A stretch of DNA of 64,000 nt, taken from positions 1-64,000 of the forward strand of contig JBCBBH010000004.1 of assembly GCA_038531945.1 (NCBI GenBank). Direction: 5' to 3'. Made by a program: the position numbers and the translations under genes. The notes beneath the pieces were generated by a model. That model did no database searches. It had not been told where the DNA came from and worked only from the letters and a program-made list of their open reading frames with translations. Within the stretch, counting starts at the first letter, position 1; every line of letters begins with the position of its first letter. Shown in pieces: positions 1 to 8,146 of this stretch. Origin of the DNA: CALBPI01 sp038531945. GTDB lineage: Bacteria; Pseudomonadota; Gammaproteobacteria; Steroidobacterales; Woeseiaceae.

Positions 1-612
1 CGGCAGCCACTTGTCGCGACTCTTCAGCATCGAGACCATTTGGCGACGCCACGCTGCGCTATCGAGATCGACCAACGAAAACGCGTAACGCACAGCTTCA
101 GCGGCTTCGCCGCCCTCCGCTAACCAGTCCAACGTGGCGTCCGCCGCAGCCTCCAACAGCGCCTCTCTGACATCGGCACTGACCAAACCTCGCCCCATAT
201 AAGCGGAACTTACGGGCCTCGCCGCAACCATTCGCGTATTCAATGCATCAACCGTCATGATCTGCAGCCGTGATGGCGTCTGCAGCAGGCCCCAGTCTCT
301 CTGCCTGTCCTGCTCCAACGCCCGGCGCGCATCTTGGAGCTGCGCCGCGGCGAATGTTGTGTCAGCGGGCTGGTCTGATTGAGCATCGCGCAACGCACCT
401 AGAACCCGCGCCCGCATCTCATCTGCGGCCTTGCGGGTAAACGTGATCGCCAAAACCTGCTCTGGTGCGTCGACCTGCCCGAGCAGTCGTAACAGGCGAC
501 GTGTCAGCAACGCGGTTTTTCCACTGCCCGCTGGCGCCTGCACGATAAAGCTGCCGGTCGGGTCGAGCGCCCGCTCACGCGCTTCATGATCGATCAGGTT
601 GTCATTCACCAT
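1..612 (-). CDS. UvrD/AddA-type helicase, N-terminal part (cut by window edge)
   Basis: Only the first ~204 codons are in the window; the gene runs off the left edge. The start ATG at 612 is followed by a Walker A motif (QAPAGSGKTALLT, about residues 25-37) and then motif Ia (AITFTRKAADEMRAR), the typical start of superfamily-1 UvrD/AddA helicases. The start overlaps the end of the nuclease gene by 11 bases, so the two are probably co-translated. By family, such pairs form an AddAB-like helicase-nuclease that processes double-strand breaks in the cytoplasm. The missing C-terminus, where a second nuclease domain would lie, prevents calling it AddA with certainty. Confidence 0.85.
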   Translation of the reverse strand, partial: MVNDNLIDHEARERALDPTGSFIVQAPAGSGKTALLTRRLLRLLGQVDAPEQVLAITFTRKAADEMRARVLGALRDAQSDQPADTTFAAAQLQDARRALEQDRQRDWGLLQTPSRLQIMTVDALNTRMVAARPVSSAYMGRGLVSADVREALLEAAADATLDWLAEGGEAAEAVRYAFSLVDLDSAAWRRQMVSMLKSRDKWLP

Positions 613-3196
613 GCTTGCGTACATCCGCGATACGACTGATCACCCCATAAGGCAGCCATTCGCTCGCCGGCGATGCCAAATTCAACCACGCCTGCCCAGC
701 AGCTAGCGCGCCGGCCCGTCGAGTTGCCTCCGTACGCCAAAGCGGTATCAGAGTGTTCAACGAATTGACCGGCTTCGACCGATCGCCTGGAAGCCGCGTG
801 ACCTCGTCGGCGTAAATGCCGCGAAAACCGATATGCTTGGGATGAAGCGTTGCGAGACACACGGCGGCGGGCGCCACATCTGCGGCGAGTGCGTAGACCG
901 CAAGCTGGGTGATGCGATCAAAGTCTCCGCGCGTGATGGCTGCATCCGCGTCACGCGTCCCAGTCTTGTAATCCATTATCAAATCGCCTGTCGGCAGGCG
1001 ATCAATTCGGTCAGCTCGAAGCTGGAAATCTATCCCGGCAAGTAGCAAGGATAACGGCGCCTCCAGCGCCACGATTTCCAAGTCTGTGCGCTCGCTCTCA
1101 AGCTCGACGAATGCCCGTAGCAACTCCCTGGCGCGTCGCTCTTCATATCTCAACGCTGCACGATACGCGGATTCGGCCTCAACGAACTCACGTCGAAATG
1201 CAGACGCAACTGCATCCGCAACCGACGCGTCGATATCCTCCAAAATGGCTGAGACACCCGAGGCGTACAACGTTTCGAGACTACGATGAATCAACACGCC
1301 ACGCGTCCTCGCGCTCAACCCCTTGGTCGGTTGCTCCAAAGGGCGTAGATTCCATCGTCCGATGACCTGAGCGGCGAACGGATCAGCGGCCCATCGAGCA
1401 AGAACATGGTGGCCACCGGAAGCGCGACGACCATGAGGCCAGACCGGAAACTGCTCAGGGGTTCGCTTCACGGGCAGACAATCCAACAATGTGATTGCAG
1501 TCGGATCAGTCGATTCAATGCGCGACGTTCCGCGCCCTCCTGCGATGACTGGCGAGGCCAGGCGCTCACGCCCGTCGACAAAGGTGGCGTAGCTCGCAAC
1601 CAGCGATTTGCTGGCACCTCGTATGCGACGCCACTGTGTGCTCCAAAACGCGCGGGTTTGTTCGGGAGAGGCATCCGGCATTTCATATTCCCGTTGCAAT
1701 CGGACTGCAACCAACGACAACGGATTGCCAGGCGGTGGCCATTGCACACTATCGAGACCGGTAATCCACACAGCGTCAAAAGACAGGCCTGTCGTCTCAA
1801 TAGGGCCGCACAAGAGGACGGGAGCATCTGACTGCTCAGGCGAAAACACGCGATCGACAAGGACACTGTCGAGCAACTCCAGCGTTTCGCCGAGCGAAAT
1901 GCGATCGCACGCCTGATCCAACCTCGCGAGACTTTCGAGTGATTCTTGCCACTGCGTCTTGAGTTGATACCGAATGGTGTCGTCCACAGATGTTGCAAGC
2001 CAGCCTGACTGTCGCAGCCGCTCTCCGATGGTAGTAACCCAGGTTGACGGATACTCACGGTCGCGAAGCGCGTCGTAGAGATCTCGACTGGCAGCGAGCC
2101 ACGTCGGCAACTCGACCCGGCCCGATCGCGCGGCCTTGGCGAGTGACGCGACATTCCAATCGCGGTCGCGTTCGAGCCGCAACCAGCGCTCCAGTGTCAG
2201 TGCGTCGTCGGGAAAACTGCCACATCGATTGAGCCGCGACACGGAGTCGAAGCTGCCGCCGTAGACAACGAATCGTATCCAGTGCAAAGCATCAGCAACG
2301 GCAGGTACTTGCGACAAGGACTCACCGAGCGACACATTCAGCCAGTGCGCCGATGGATCGGCCAGTTCAAAGCCAGCGTGAGGCAACAGGCCGTCCAACA
2401 CGTCGCGACGCGCTGCTTCCGCGCGCTCGGATAAGTTCGGTACAACGATCGCTAAGCGTGCATCCGCATCGTGTTCGAGACGTTCGCGAGCCCACGCACC
2501 CGCGGCTCGCAATTCATCCGCACTAGATTCGAAATGGTGAACGCTATCCGGCTCCGTTTTTTCCGGTGACTCTGGCACAAGGACCAACACACCCATCGCA
2601 TCCACAAGCGCATTTTGCTGAGGTGTCAAACGATTGAACCCGGCGAATGCAACCCGGCCTCGCAGCTTGGGCATCAGACCTTTCGCGTGATCGCGGACCA
2701 CATCGGCCAGTTCACATTCCAAGGTGCCGTTTTCACGCGCCACAATGCGCTCCATACGCTGTGAACAGTGCAGGTAGAAGTCTGTGTCGGTGGTATTACT
2801 CGTGCTCGACAGCTGCGACGGATCGACCTGCCACTCAACAAGACGCTGCGTGGTCCGCGCGCACTCGCGAGCAATCGCCCCAAGACCTCGCCGAGTCGAG
2901 CCGAAATCCTTTAACGTCTCGGACACGACTTCGCGCCAGTAAACACGCTCGACCGCGGGTTGAATCAGGTTCGGTAACTGAGATGTCCGATCGGGATCCA
3001 CGACCAACAGGTCATAGCAATGCCGGACAAATTGCGTCCAGGTAACGACCGAAGGTCCACTCCAACTGGCGCCAATCTCTTGACCGACCAAACCAGCCTG
3101 GAAGGCCCGAACCGTTGCCGCTAGGCGTTGACCGGAGGTGACGACAAATGCGAAAGAACCGTCTTTTGCCGCTTCGGCAATAGCAGGCTCAAGCAT
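602..3196 (-). CDS. AddB-like PD-(D/E)XK nuclease, probable DNA repair protein
   Basis: This 864-residue protein matches the proteobacterial family annotated as probable DNA repair protein, a diverged AddB/RecB-like exonuclease. The N-terminal two thirds resemble an inactive helicase scaffold, with a vestigial nucleotide-binding start (VVTSGQRLAATVRAF). The C-terminal region has the PD-(D/E)XK signature: RGVLIHRSLETLY, then ADRIDRL and MDYKTGTRD, giving the metal-binding Asp and the DYK catalytic set. It begins 2 bases after the aminotransferase stop and overlaps the helicase start by 11 bases, so the three genes look like one transcript. Expected role: nuclease partner of the adjacent helicase in recombinational repair. 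The family is clear; the exact biochemical activity is inferred. Confidence 0.82.
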   Translation of the reverse strand: MLEPAIAEAAKDGSFAFVVTSGQRLAATVRAFQAGLVGQEIGASWSGPSVVTWTQFVRHCYDLLVVDPDRTSQLPNLIQPAVERVYWREVVSETLKDFGSTRRGLGAIARECARTTQRLVEWQVDPSQLSSTSNTTDTDFYLHCSQRMERIVARENGTLECELADVVRDHAKGLMPKLRGRVAFAGFNRLTPQQNALVDAMGVLVLVPESPEKTEPDSVHHFESSADELRAAGAWARERLEHDADARLAIVVPNLSERAEAARRDVLDGLLPHAGFELADPSAHWLNVSLGESLSQVPAVADALHWIRFVVYGGSFDSVSRLNRCGSFPDDALTLERWLRLERDRDWNVASLAKAARSGRVELPTWLAASRDLYDALRDREYPSTWVTTIGERLRQSGWLATSVDDTIRYQLKTQWQESLESLARLDQACDRISLGETLELLDSVLVDRVFSPEQSDAPVLLCGPIETTGLSFDAVWITGLDSVQWPPPGNPLSLVAVRLQREYEMPDASPEQTRAFWSTQWRRIRGASKSLVASYATFVDGRERLASPVIAGGRGTSRIESTDPTAITLLDCLPVKRTPEQFPVWPHGRRASGGHHVLARWAADPFAAQVIGRWNLRPLEQPTKGLSARTRGVLIHRSLETLYASGVSAILEDIDASVADAVASAFRREFVEAESAYRAALRYEERRARELLRAFVELESERTDLEIVALEAPLSLLLAGIDFQLRADRIDRLPTGDLIMDYKTGTRDADAAITRGDFDRITQLAVYALAADVAPAAVCLATLHPKHIGFRGIYADEVTRLPGDRSKPVNSLNTLIPLWRTEATRRAGALAAGQAWLNLASPASEWLPYGVISRIADVRKHGE

Positions 3197-3198
3197 AC

Positions 3199-4434
3199 TC
3201 AGGCAGATCGAACCGGTGACATGCGTGAGATGTCTTCAAGCACAACCCCAATGCGAGTGAATACCTCGCGCATCAGCTCGGCGCGCGGCAGCAATGTGAT
3301 TCGGAAGTGGTTTTTATAGGACGTGTTGAAGCTGCTGCCAGGCGCCAGTAGCACGGACTGTTGCTCCAGTAGCTGTAATGCAAACGACTCGTCGTCAAAC
3401 CCGGGTAAACGGTCGGTATCGACAGCGACGAACGCATACATAGCTCCGGCCGGCGCGACCAGGCTCAACCACGGACTCTTGGCAACTTCATCAATCACTA
3501 CTGCACGAGTCTCGTATAGCCGCCCGCCTGGGCCAGTAAGCTCAAAAATACTCTGATACCCACCGAGCGCAGTCTGCACCGCCCACTGCCCCGACACATT
3601 GCTACAAAGACGCAACGCTGCGAGTAACTCAAGTCCATCGAGGTAACCGCGGGTGTCGTCGGAGTGACCACTGATCGAGCACCAACCGACGCGGTAGCCA
3701 CAAGCGCGGTATACCTTTGATAACCCCCCATACGTGATGCAAACAGCGCCACCGGCGACCGTGGCCATCGGCACAAACTCTGCGCCGTCGTACAACATCT
3801 CGTCGTAGATCTCGTCGGACATCAAGACCAAGTCGTGGCGCCGTGCAATCGCAGCAATTTCGTGCAAAAGCGCTTCTGGATAGACGGCGCCCGTCGGGTT
3901 GTTAGGGTTAATCAATACGATCGCGCGGGTCTTTTTCGTCACCAGTGCTTCAAGTTCAACCGGATCGGGCAAAAAACCAGACTCCGGGGGGCACGGATAA
4001 TGAACGGCAGTTCCCCCATTCAGGGTGACCGAAGCGGTCCACAACGGATACGTCGGACTTGGCACGAGCACCTCATCACCCAAATTCAACAAGCCACGCA
4101 GGGTCAAATCGATCAGTTCTGATACGCCGTTCCCGATGAACACTTCTTCTGCCGACACATCCATGACACCCCGACTTTGCTGCTGCATGACAACGGCTTC
4201 GCGCGCCGGGAAGATTCCCTTTTGGTGGCAGTAAGGCTCCGCATTCGGCAGGTTTTCGATCATCGCCAAACGCATAGTCTCTGGCGTACGGAAGCCAAAG
4301 CGGCCTGGGTTCCCAATATTCAGGTGAACGACCTCACGGCCGAGCTTCTCCAGCTCATGCGCTCGGCGCGACAACGTGCCGCGTATCTCGTAACGCACAT
4401 CGTCGAGCCGATCGCTCGCCGTCAAACTGGACAT
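3199..4434 (-). CDS. alaA: PLP-dependent aminotransferase, alanine transaminase type
   Basis: A 411-residue class I/II aminotransferase. Visible family marks are NPNNPTG (substrate and cofactor region), SDEIYDEMLY (Asp contacting the PLP ring) and YGGLSKVYRACGYRVGW with the Schiff-base lysine. The GLSK-YR-G-R-GW pattern is that of E. coli AlaA (glutamate-pyruvate transaminase), so pyruvate to alanine with glutamate as donor is the likely reaction. The start at 4434 gives the expected N-terminus. It heads a run ending in the two DNA-repair genes, with only 2 bases between stop and next start. An intrinsic terminator lies about 63 bases upstream on the same strand, so a promoter between them (possibly TTGTAC-17-TAACCT, ~4486-4458) is likely. 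Confidence 0.78.
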   Translation of the reverse strand: MSSLTASDRLDDVRYEIRGTLSRRAHELEKLGREVVHLNIGNPGRFGFRTPETMRLAMIENLPNAEPYCHQKGIFPAREAVVMQQQSRGVMDVSAEEVFIGNGVSELIDLTLRGLLNLGDEVLVPSPTYPLWTASVTLNGGTAVHYPCPPESGFLPDPVELEALVTKKTRAIVLINPNNPTGAVYPEALLHEIAAIARRHDLVLMSDEIYDEMLYDGAEFVPMATVAGGAVCITYGGLSKVYRACGYRVGWCSISGHSDDTRGYLDGLELLAALRLCSNVSGQWAVQTALGGYQSIFELTGPGGRLYETRAVVIDEVAKSPWLSLVAPAGAMYAFVAVDTDRLPGFDDESFALQLLEQQSVLLAPGSSFNTSYKNHFRITLLPRAELMREVFTRIGVVLEDISRMSPVRSA

Positions 4435-5048
4435 AGGACAACCCTCTGAGGACTCTTGTCGGCAGGTTAGCGATCCTGCAGGTCCTGTACAACGATCAAA
4501 AAAAATCCGGGGGACAGGCTCGCCGCCCCCCGGATCGGGTCCGCACGGAGAAATGCGGTTTGCTTGACACCTCGCGTTGGCTAAGACGCTAGGCGTCGTG
4601 CCTGGTCTCAGAGACTAGAGATCGTCTCGAGTCAACGAACGTGTGGAGGCTTATGATCCACAGACAGTCGGGGTCCATCCCTGTCTGCCGACTTGCGCTA
4701 TTTTGCTGCGGTGCAGCGAAGCACCGCGAGCCCACGGCGAGAACATACCAGTCCTATCGAAAAATGATACTCAACCTAAGGAGACTATCTCAAAAGACTT
4801 TTATATAGTGACTCTAATTTCCGGTTTTTTAATGGTTTTTTATTACTCTATAAATACGAGCTTCCGCCAATTTAACCGCCGATTATTGCCAACCGATCCT
4901 TATCGTTTCCGGCCAACCGCGCGGACTTTCAGGACAGAACCGAGTGAATAACTTGTCGTCCAGACCCCCCTCATAGAAAATACACGAAGATTGTTAATGA
5001 ACATTCAATTCGCCGCATTTTTGACGCGGTAGATGGCAGGAGCAACAC
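4435..5048. other. 614-base non-coding stretch with several hairpins
   Basis: No convincing protein gene lies here. On the minus strand, between about 4790 and the terminator at 4498-4535, perfect hairpins follow one another: GCGGTGC/GCACCGC (4708-4727), CAGACAG/CTGTCTG (4661-4687), GTCTC/GAGAC near 4605-4615, GACGC/GCGTC near 4587-4599 and CCGCA/TGCGG near 4542-4559. That pattern fits a structured small RNA or a long leader ending at the terminator. I could not match it to 6S, tmRNA, RNase P or SRP RNA. About 4790-4890 is AT-rich and may hold promoters for the RNA (-) or for etfB (+). The rest up to 5048 shows nothing recognisable. Confidence 0.4.
4498..4535 (-). terminator. Intrinsic terminator upstream of alaA
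   Basis: A 9-bp perfect stem (ATCCGGGGG 4505-4513 with CCCCCGGAT 4527-4535) is followed on the minus strand by eight U residues (A-run 4498-4505 on the plus strand). This is a textbook Rho-independent terminator. Its position, 63 bases before the aminotransferase start and reading toward it, means it either ends an upstream small RNA or acts as an attenuator in the alaA leader. Confidence 0.8.
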
Positions 5049-5798
5049 GTGGAAAAGATTATCGTCGGCCTTAAGCGGGTCGTTGATTACAACGTCAGAA
5101 TACGGGTCAAATCGGACGGCAGCGGCGTCGAGACGGACGGCGTCAAAATGTCGATAAACCCGTTTGACGAGATCGCGCTTGAGGAAGCGTTGCGCATCAA
5201 AGAGCGCGGTGAGGCCAACGAGGTTATCGTCGTTTCAATTGGCAGCTCGGATTCGCAACAACAGCTGCGTACCGGTCTTGCGATGGGAGCAGACCGCGCC
5301 GTCTTGATTGAAACCAATAGCGACCTGGATCCGCTCAATGCTGCTCGCGCAATGCTCGCCGTCGTGGAAAAAGAAGGCGCCGATATCGTGATGCTCGGGA
5401 AGCAGGCGATCGATAACGACAACAACCAGACCGGGCAAATGTTGGCCGCCCTGTGGGGTCGACCGCAAGCGACGTTCGCATCGGAAGTGTCTATCGACGG
5501 AGATAAAGCCACGGTGACTCGAGAGGTAGACGCGGGACTTGAGACGATTCAAATCGCACTACCAGGGGTCATCACGGTCGACCTCCGATTAAACGAGCCC
5601 CGCTACGTCAAACTCCCCGACATCATGAAGGCTAAGAAAAAACCGCTGGACACGATTTCTGTCGACTCGCTCGGCGTGTCTGCAGATGATGCATTTGAGA
5701 TCACTCACTTCGCACCGCCCGAACAACGCAACAAAGGCATCATGGTGAGCGACGTTGGGGAGCTGGTAAACGCAATGAAAGACAAGGGGTTGGTGTAA
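5049..5798 (+). CDS. etfB: Electron transfer flavoprotein, beta subunit
   Basis: 249 residues, the usual EtfB length. The start MEKIIVGLKRVVDYNVRIRV and the segment LGKQAIDNDNNQTGQMLA (AMP-binding region) are diagnostic. With EtfA it forms the FAD/AMP heterodimer that collects electrons from acyl-CoA dehydrogenases and passes them to ETF-quinone oxidoreductase. The start is GTG at 5049, with GGCAGGAG about 6 bases upstream as ribosome-binding site. Its stop overlaps the etfA ATG by one base (TAATG), so the subunits are translationally coupled. Two acyl-CoA dehydrogenase genes elsewhere in the window are plausible electron donors. Confidence 0.96.
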   Translation: MEKIIVGLKRVVDYNVRIRVKSDGSGVETDGVKMSINPFDEIALEEALRIKERGEANEVIVVSIGSSDSQQQLRTGLAMGADRAVLIETNSDLDPLNAARAMLAVVEKEGADIVMLGKQAIDNDNNQTGQMLAALWGRPQATFASEVSIDGDKATVTREVDAGLETIQIALPGVITVDLRLNEPRYVKLPDIMKAKKKPLDTISVDSLGVSADDAFEITHFAPPEQRNKGIMVSDVGELVNAMKDKGLV

Positions 5799-6739
5799 TG
5801 AGTTCTGTATTGATTATTGCCGAGCATGCAGCTGGCACTCTCAACCCAGCGACCGCAAAGTGCGTCGCTTGTGCGTCGGACCTCGGTGCCGAATCAATAG
5901 ATGTGGTTGTGCTTGCGGACAACGCGTCGACGGTCGCCAACGCTGCGGCTGAGCTAGCGGGTGTCACCAAGGTGCTCACCGTAGAGCGCGCAGAAAACGC
6001 ATCACCGCTTGCGGCCGTTCTGGCACCGCAAATCGCCGAAATCGCGAGTGGCTACGACTACGTGTTTGGCCCCTCCACAACTTTCGGCAAGGACATCACG
6101 CCTCGCGTAGCCGCACTACTCGGGGTGAACCAACTGTCCGACATCATGGCAGTCGTCGATGCGCGAACATTCAAACGCCCGATTTACGCAGGCAACGCGA
6201 TCACGACAGTCAGCGTGAAGCCGGGTTACAAGGTCGTCGGTACGGTTCGCGCCGCATCCTACAAGGCCGTCGGTTCACAATCGGCAGCGCCGGTTGAGAC
6301 GGTAGGTACCAGCGTCGAGCTACCCGACCACACGACCTTCGTCGACGTGAAAACCGGTGCGTCGGACCGGCCGGATCTGCAGACCGCTGCGAAAGTGGTT
6401 TCCGGTGGGCGTGCGCTCGGTAGCGAGGATGCCTTCTCGATTGTTTTCGGTCTCGCCGACAAACTGGGTGCTGCCGTCGGCGCATCGCGAGCGGCGGTCG
6501 ATGCCGGCTATGTCCCGAACGAATTGCAGGTCGGGCAAACCGGCAAAATTATCGCGCCTGAACTCTACATGGCGTTCGGAATCTCGGGCGCCATTCAACA
6601 TCTCACGGGAATCAAGGACGCGGGCACCATCGTCGCAATCAACAGGGACGAGGACGCGCCGATCTTCGAGATCGCAGATATTGGCCTGGTGGGCGATCTG
6701 TTCACTGTGATCCCTGAGCTCGAAGCTTTACTGGACTAA
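5798..6739 (+). CDS. etfA: Electron transfer flavoprotein, alpha subunit
   Basis: 313 residues, standard EtfA. The C-terminal FAD-binding domain shows VVSGGRALGSEDAF, ELYMAFGISGAIQHLTGI and AINRDEDAPIFEIADIGLVGD, all family signatures; the FAD contact region is IAPELYMAFGISG. It follows etfB with a one-base overlap. The stop overlaps by three bases the stop of a convergent membrane-protein gene. No terminator hairpin is visible after it. Confidence 0.96.
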   Translation: MSSVLIIAEHAAGTLNPATAKCVACASDLGAESIDVVVLADNASTVANAAAELAGVTKVLTVERAENASPLAAVLAPQIAEIASGYDYVFGPSTTFGKDITPRVAALLGVNQLSDIMAVVDARTFKRPIYAGNAITTVSVKPGYKVVGTVRAASYKAVGSQSAAPVETVGTSVELPDHTTFVDVKTGASDRPDLQTAAKVVSGGRALGSEDAFSIVFGLADKLGAAVGASRAAVDAGYVPNELQVGQTGKIIAPELYMAFGISGAIQHLTGIKDAGTIVAINRDEDAPIFEIADIGLVGDLFTVIPELEALLD

Positions 6740-7470
6740 GACATTGCAGCCTGGTGGGCAGCCGGGGTTTCGGCCCGCTGCCCATCATTGGCTCCAGGTG
6801 TGGTTGCCTTACCCGAAAAGACAATAGCCATAAGCACAGCTACGGCGCTCGCCACCAGAATCGGTCGATGCCGGCGCAAAAGCCGTTTCAGCGTACCCTC
6901 AAATCGCGGCTGCGAACCATGAGACGCCAGCTGTCGTGCCAACACCAATGCGGCCCGTGCCGGCGCCCGCGAAAGCAGAAAAAACCCAAGTGCCAGCGCT
7001 AGTGCAGCGCCGGAGGCATAGCGCCATACCATTGCTGGGTTATCGGCTGTGCGAATTCCAACCACCGCATAGCTCGCCAGACCGATACAGATCAGCAGTA
7101 TTCCGCCGTTCTCCACCAATCTAAGCCAACGACGACCCGGAAGCACACGATATCTGGCAGTGGCTATCGCCAGTACGCCGACAACACAAACAACGAAAAG
7201 CAGCGAAGTCACAGCGACCGCCGGCAGGTCAATCGGCCACCACCGCCATAACGAGATCGCAAGAATTGTCCATGCCACCAAGCTCAGCAGCACGAGTAAG
7301 GACAGCAAGTGGAGCAATCGAAAACGCTGGACAGCGGCTTTACGGTCCCTCGCGCGAAGACTCGCGTCGGCGACGCGCCCACCCATGATCCAAAGTCCCA
7401 CGGCTACACTGATCCACGCGATAGCGAGGAGCCAGGCAACCCAGAGCCCTGGTGGTATCGATCCGAGCAA
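6736..7470 (-). CDS. Hypothetical multi-pass membrane protein
   Basis: 244 residues that I cannot assign to a family. About six hydrophobic segments are visible, around residues 7-29, 50-73, 82-103, 122-141, 150-167 and 204-220, separated by Arg-rich loops (ARDRKAAVQRFR; ATARYRVLPGRRWLR). The tail after residue 220 is polar and Ala/Gly-rich. It is probably an inner-membrane protein. It lies 65 bases downstream of the peroxiredoxin gene on the same strand and converges on etfA. The sustained membrane-protein composition supports a real gene; no motif indicates a function. Confidence 0.6.
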   Translation of the reverse strand: MLGSIPPGLWVAWLLAIAWISVAVGLWIMGGRVADASLRARDRKAAVQRFRLLHLLSLLVLLSLVAWTILAISLWRWWPIDLPAVAVTSLLFVVCVVGVLAIATARYRVLPGRRWLRLVENGGILLICIGLASYAVVGIRTADNPAMVWRYASGAALALALGFFLLSRAPARAALVLARQLASHGSQPRFEGTLKRLLRRHRPILVASAVAVLMAIVFSGKATTPGANDGQRAETPAAHQAAMS

Positions 7471-7535
7471 GACGATGACCTTTTACGCGCGAGCTTCGCC
7501 AGAGCGCGCCGCGATCGGGTCCTGTTGACTCGATG

Positions 7536-8018
7536 TCAAAGCGATTCGAGAACCGCCTCCGCGGCGCTCACTTTGAAATCTCCCGGGGCCTCAATCGCAA
7601 CGTGAGTTGCTTTGCCATCGTCGACCACGATGGCAAAGCGCTGTCCTCGCATGCCCATGCCGAAACCGGTCGCATCCATCTCGAGTCCTAAAGCGCGTGT
7701 GTAGTCGCCGTTGCCGTCGGCAAGCATCAGCACGTCCTGACCAACCTCACGATCATTGCCCCAGGCGGACATCACGAAAACATCGTTGACCGCCATGCAG
7801 GCGATCGTGTCGACACCTTTTTCCTTCAACGCCGCAGCATGTTCGACGAAACCCGGGAGATGGTTCATGGAACAGGTTGGCGTGAAGGCTCCGGGTACCG
7901 AAACGAGCACCACTTTCTTGCCACCAAAAAGCTCCGCTGTTGAGATGCCGGACGGTCCCGAGTCGGTCATGATTCCAAATTGTCCCTCTGGCATCGTGTC
8001 GCCGTTTGCAATGGTCAT
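7536..8018 (-). CDS. Peroxiredoxin, Prx5 (glutaredoxin/thioredoxin-dependent) type
   Basis: 160 residues, matching the atypical Prx5 group in length and motifs. The peroxidatic cysteine lies in PGAFTPTCS (about residue 49), with the conserved Pro, Thr and downstream Arg (GMRGQRFAIVVDDG). A second cysteine (DTIACMAVNDVFVM, about residue 73) sits where Prx5 proteins often carry a resolving or accessory Cys. It reduces hydrogen peroxide and alkyl hydroperoxides in the cytoplasm using glutathione/glutaredoxin or thioredoxin; the actual reductant cannot be read from sequence. It shares a strand with the membrane-protein gene downstream and diverges from an acyl-CoA dehydrogenase. Confidence 0.92.
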   Translation of the reverse strand: MTIANGDTMPEGQFGIMTDSGPSGISTAELFGGKKVVLVSVPGAFTPTCSMNHLPGFVEHAAALKEKGVDTIACMAVNDVFVMSAWGNDREVGQDVLMLADGNGDYTRALGLEMDATGFGMGMRGQRFAIVVDDGKATHVAIEAPGDFKVSAAEAVLESL

Positions 8019-8091
8019 TCCTTGCCCCTGATTCGATGTTTAAACAAGGCGGCATGGTAGCCCAAAAACGCCGTACCTGCGTTATGCTGCA

Positions 8092-8119
8092 TTGCAATAT
8101 TTTTAAAGACCATTAAAAT
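8092..8119 (+). promoter_or_regulatory. Candidate sigma70 promoter of acyl-CoA dehydrogenase
   Basis: TTGCAA at 8092-8097 and TAAAAT at 8114-8119 are 16 bases apart, close to the sigma70 consensus, and sit just upstream of the GGGAG ribosome-binding site of the dehydrogenase. This is a visual match only. Confidence 0.4.
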
Positions 8120-8146
8120 TTAGAGTTGATTGAAAGGGAGAGACGA

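Noticed and set aside
4540..4800. 6S RNA, tmRNA, RNase P RNA or SRP RNA
   Set aside because: Searched by eye for the conserved segments of each (for example GGAAGGAAGCAGCC, GAGGAAAGTCC, the tmRNA tag) and found none; left as an unassigned structured region.
4643..4951. 102-residue open frame before etfB
   Set aside because: No family resemblance, no ribosome-binding site, mixed composition, and it lies over the structured minus-strand region.
8126..8146. TTG 8126 as start of the acyl-CoA dehydrogenase
   Set aside because: It lies before the ribosome-binding site GGGAG and would add seven residues (IERERRV) not seen in the family; GTG 8147 fits both.
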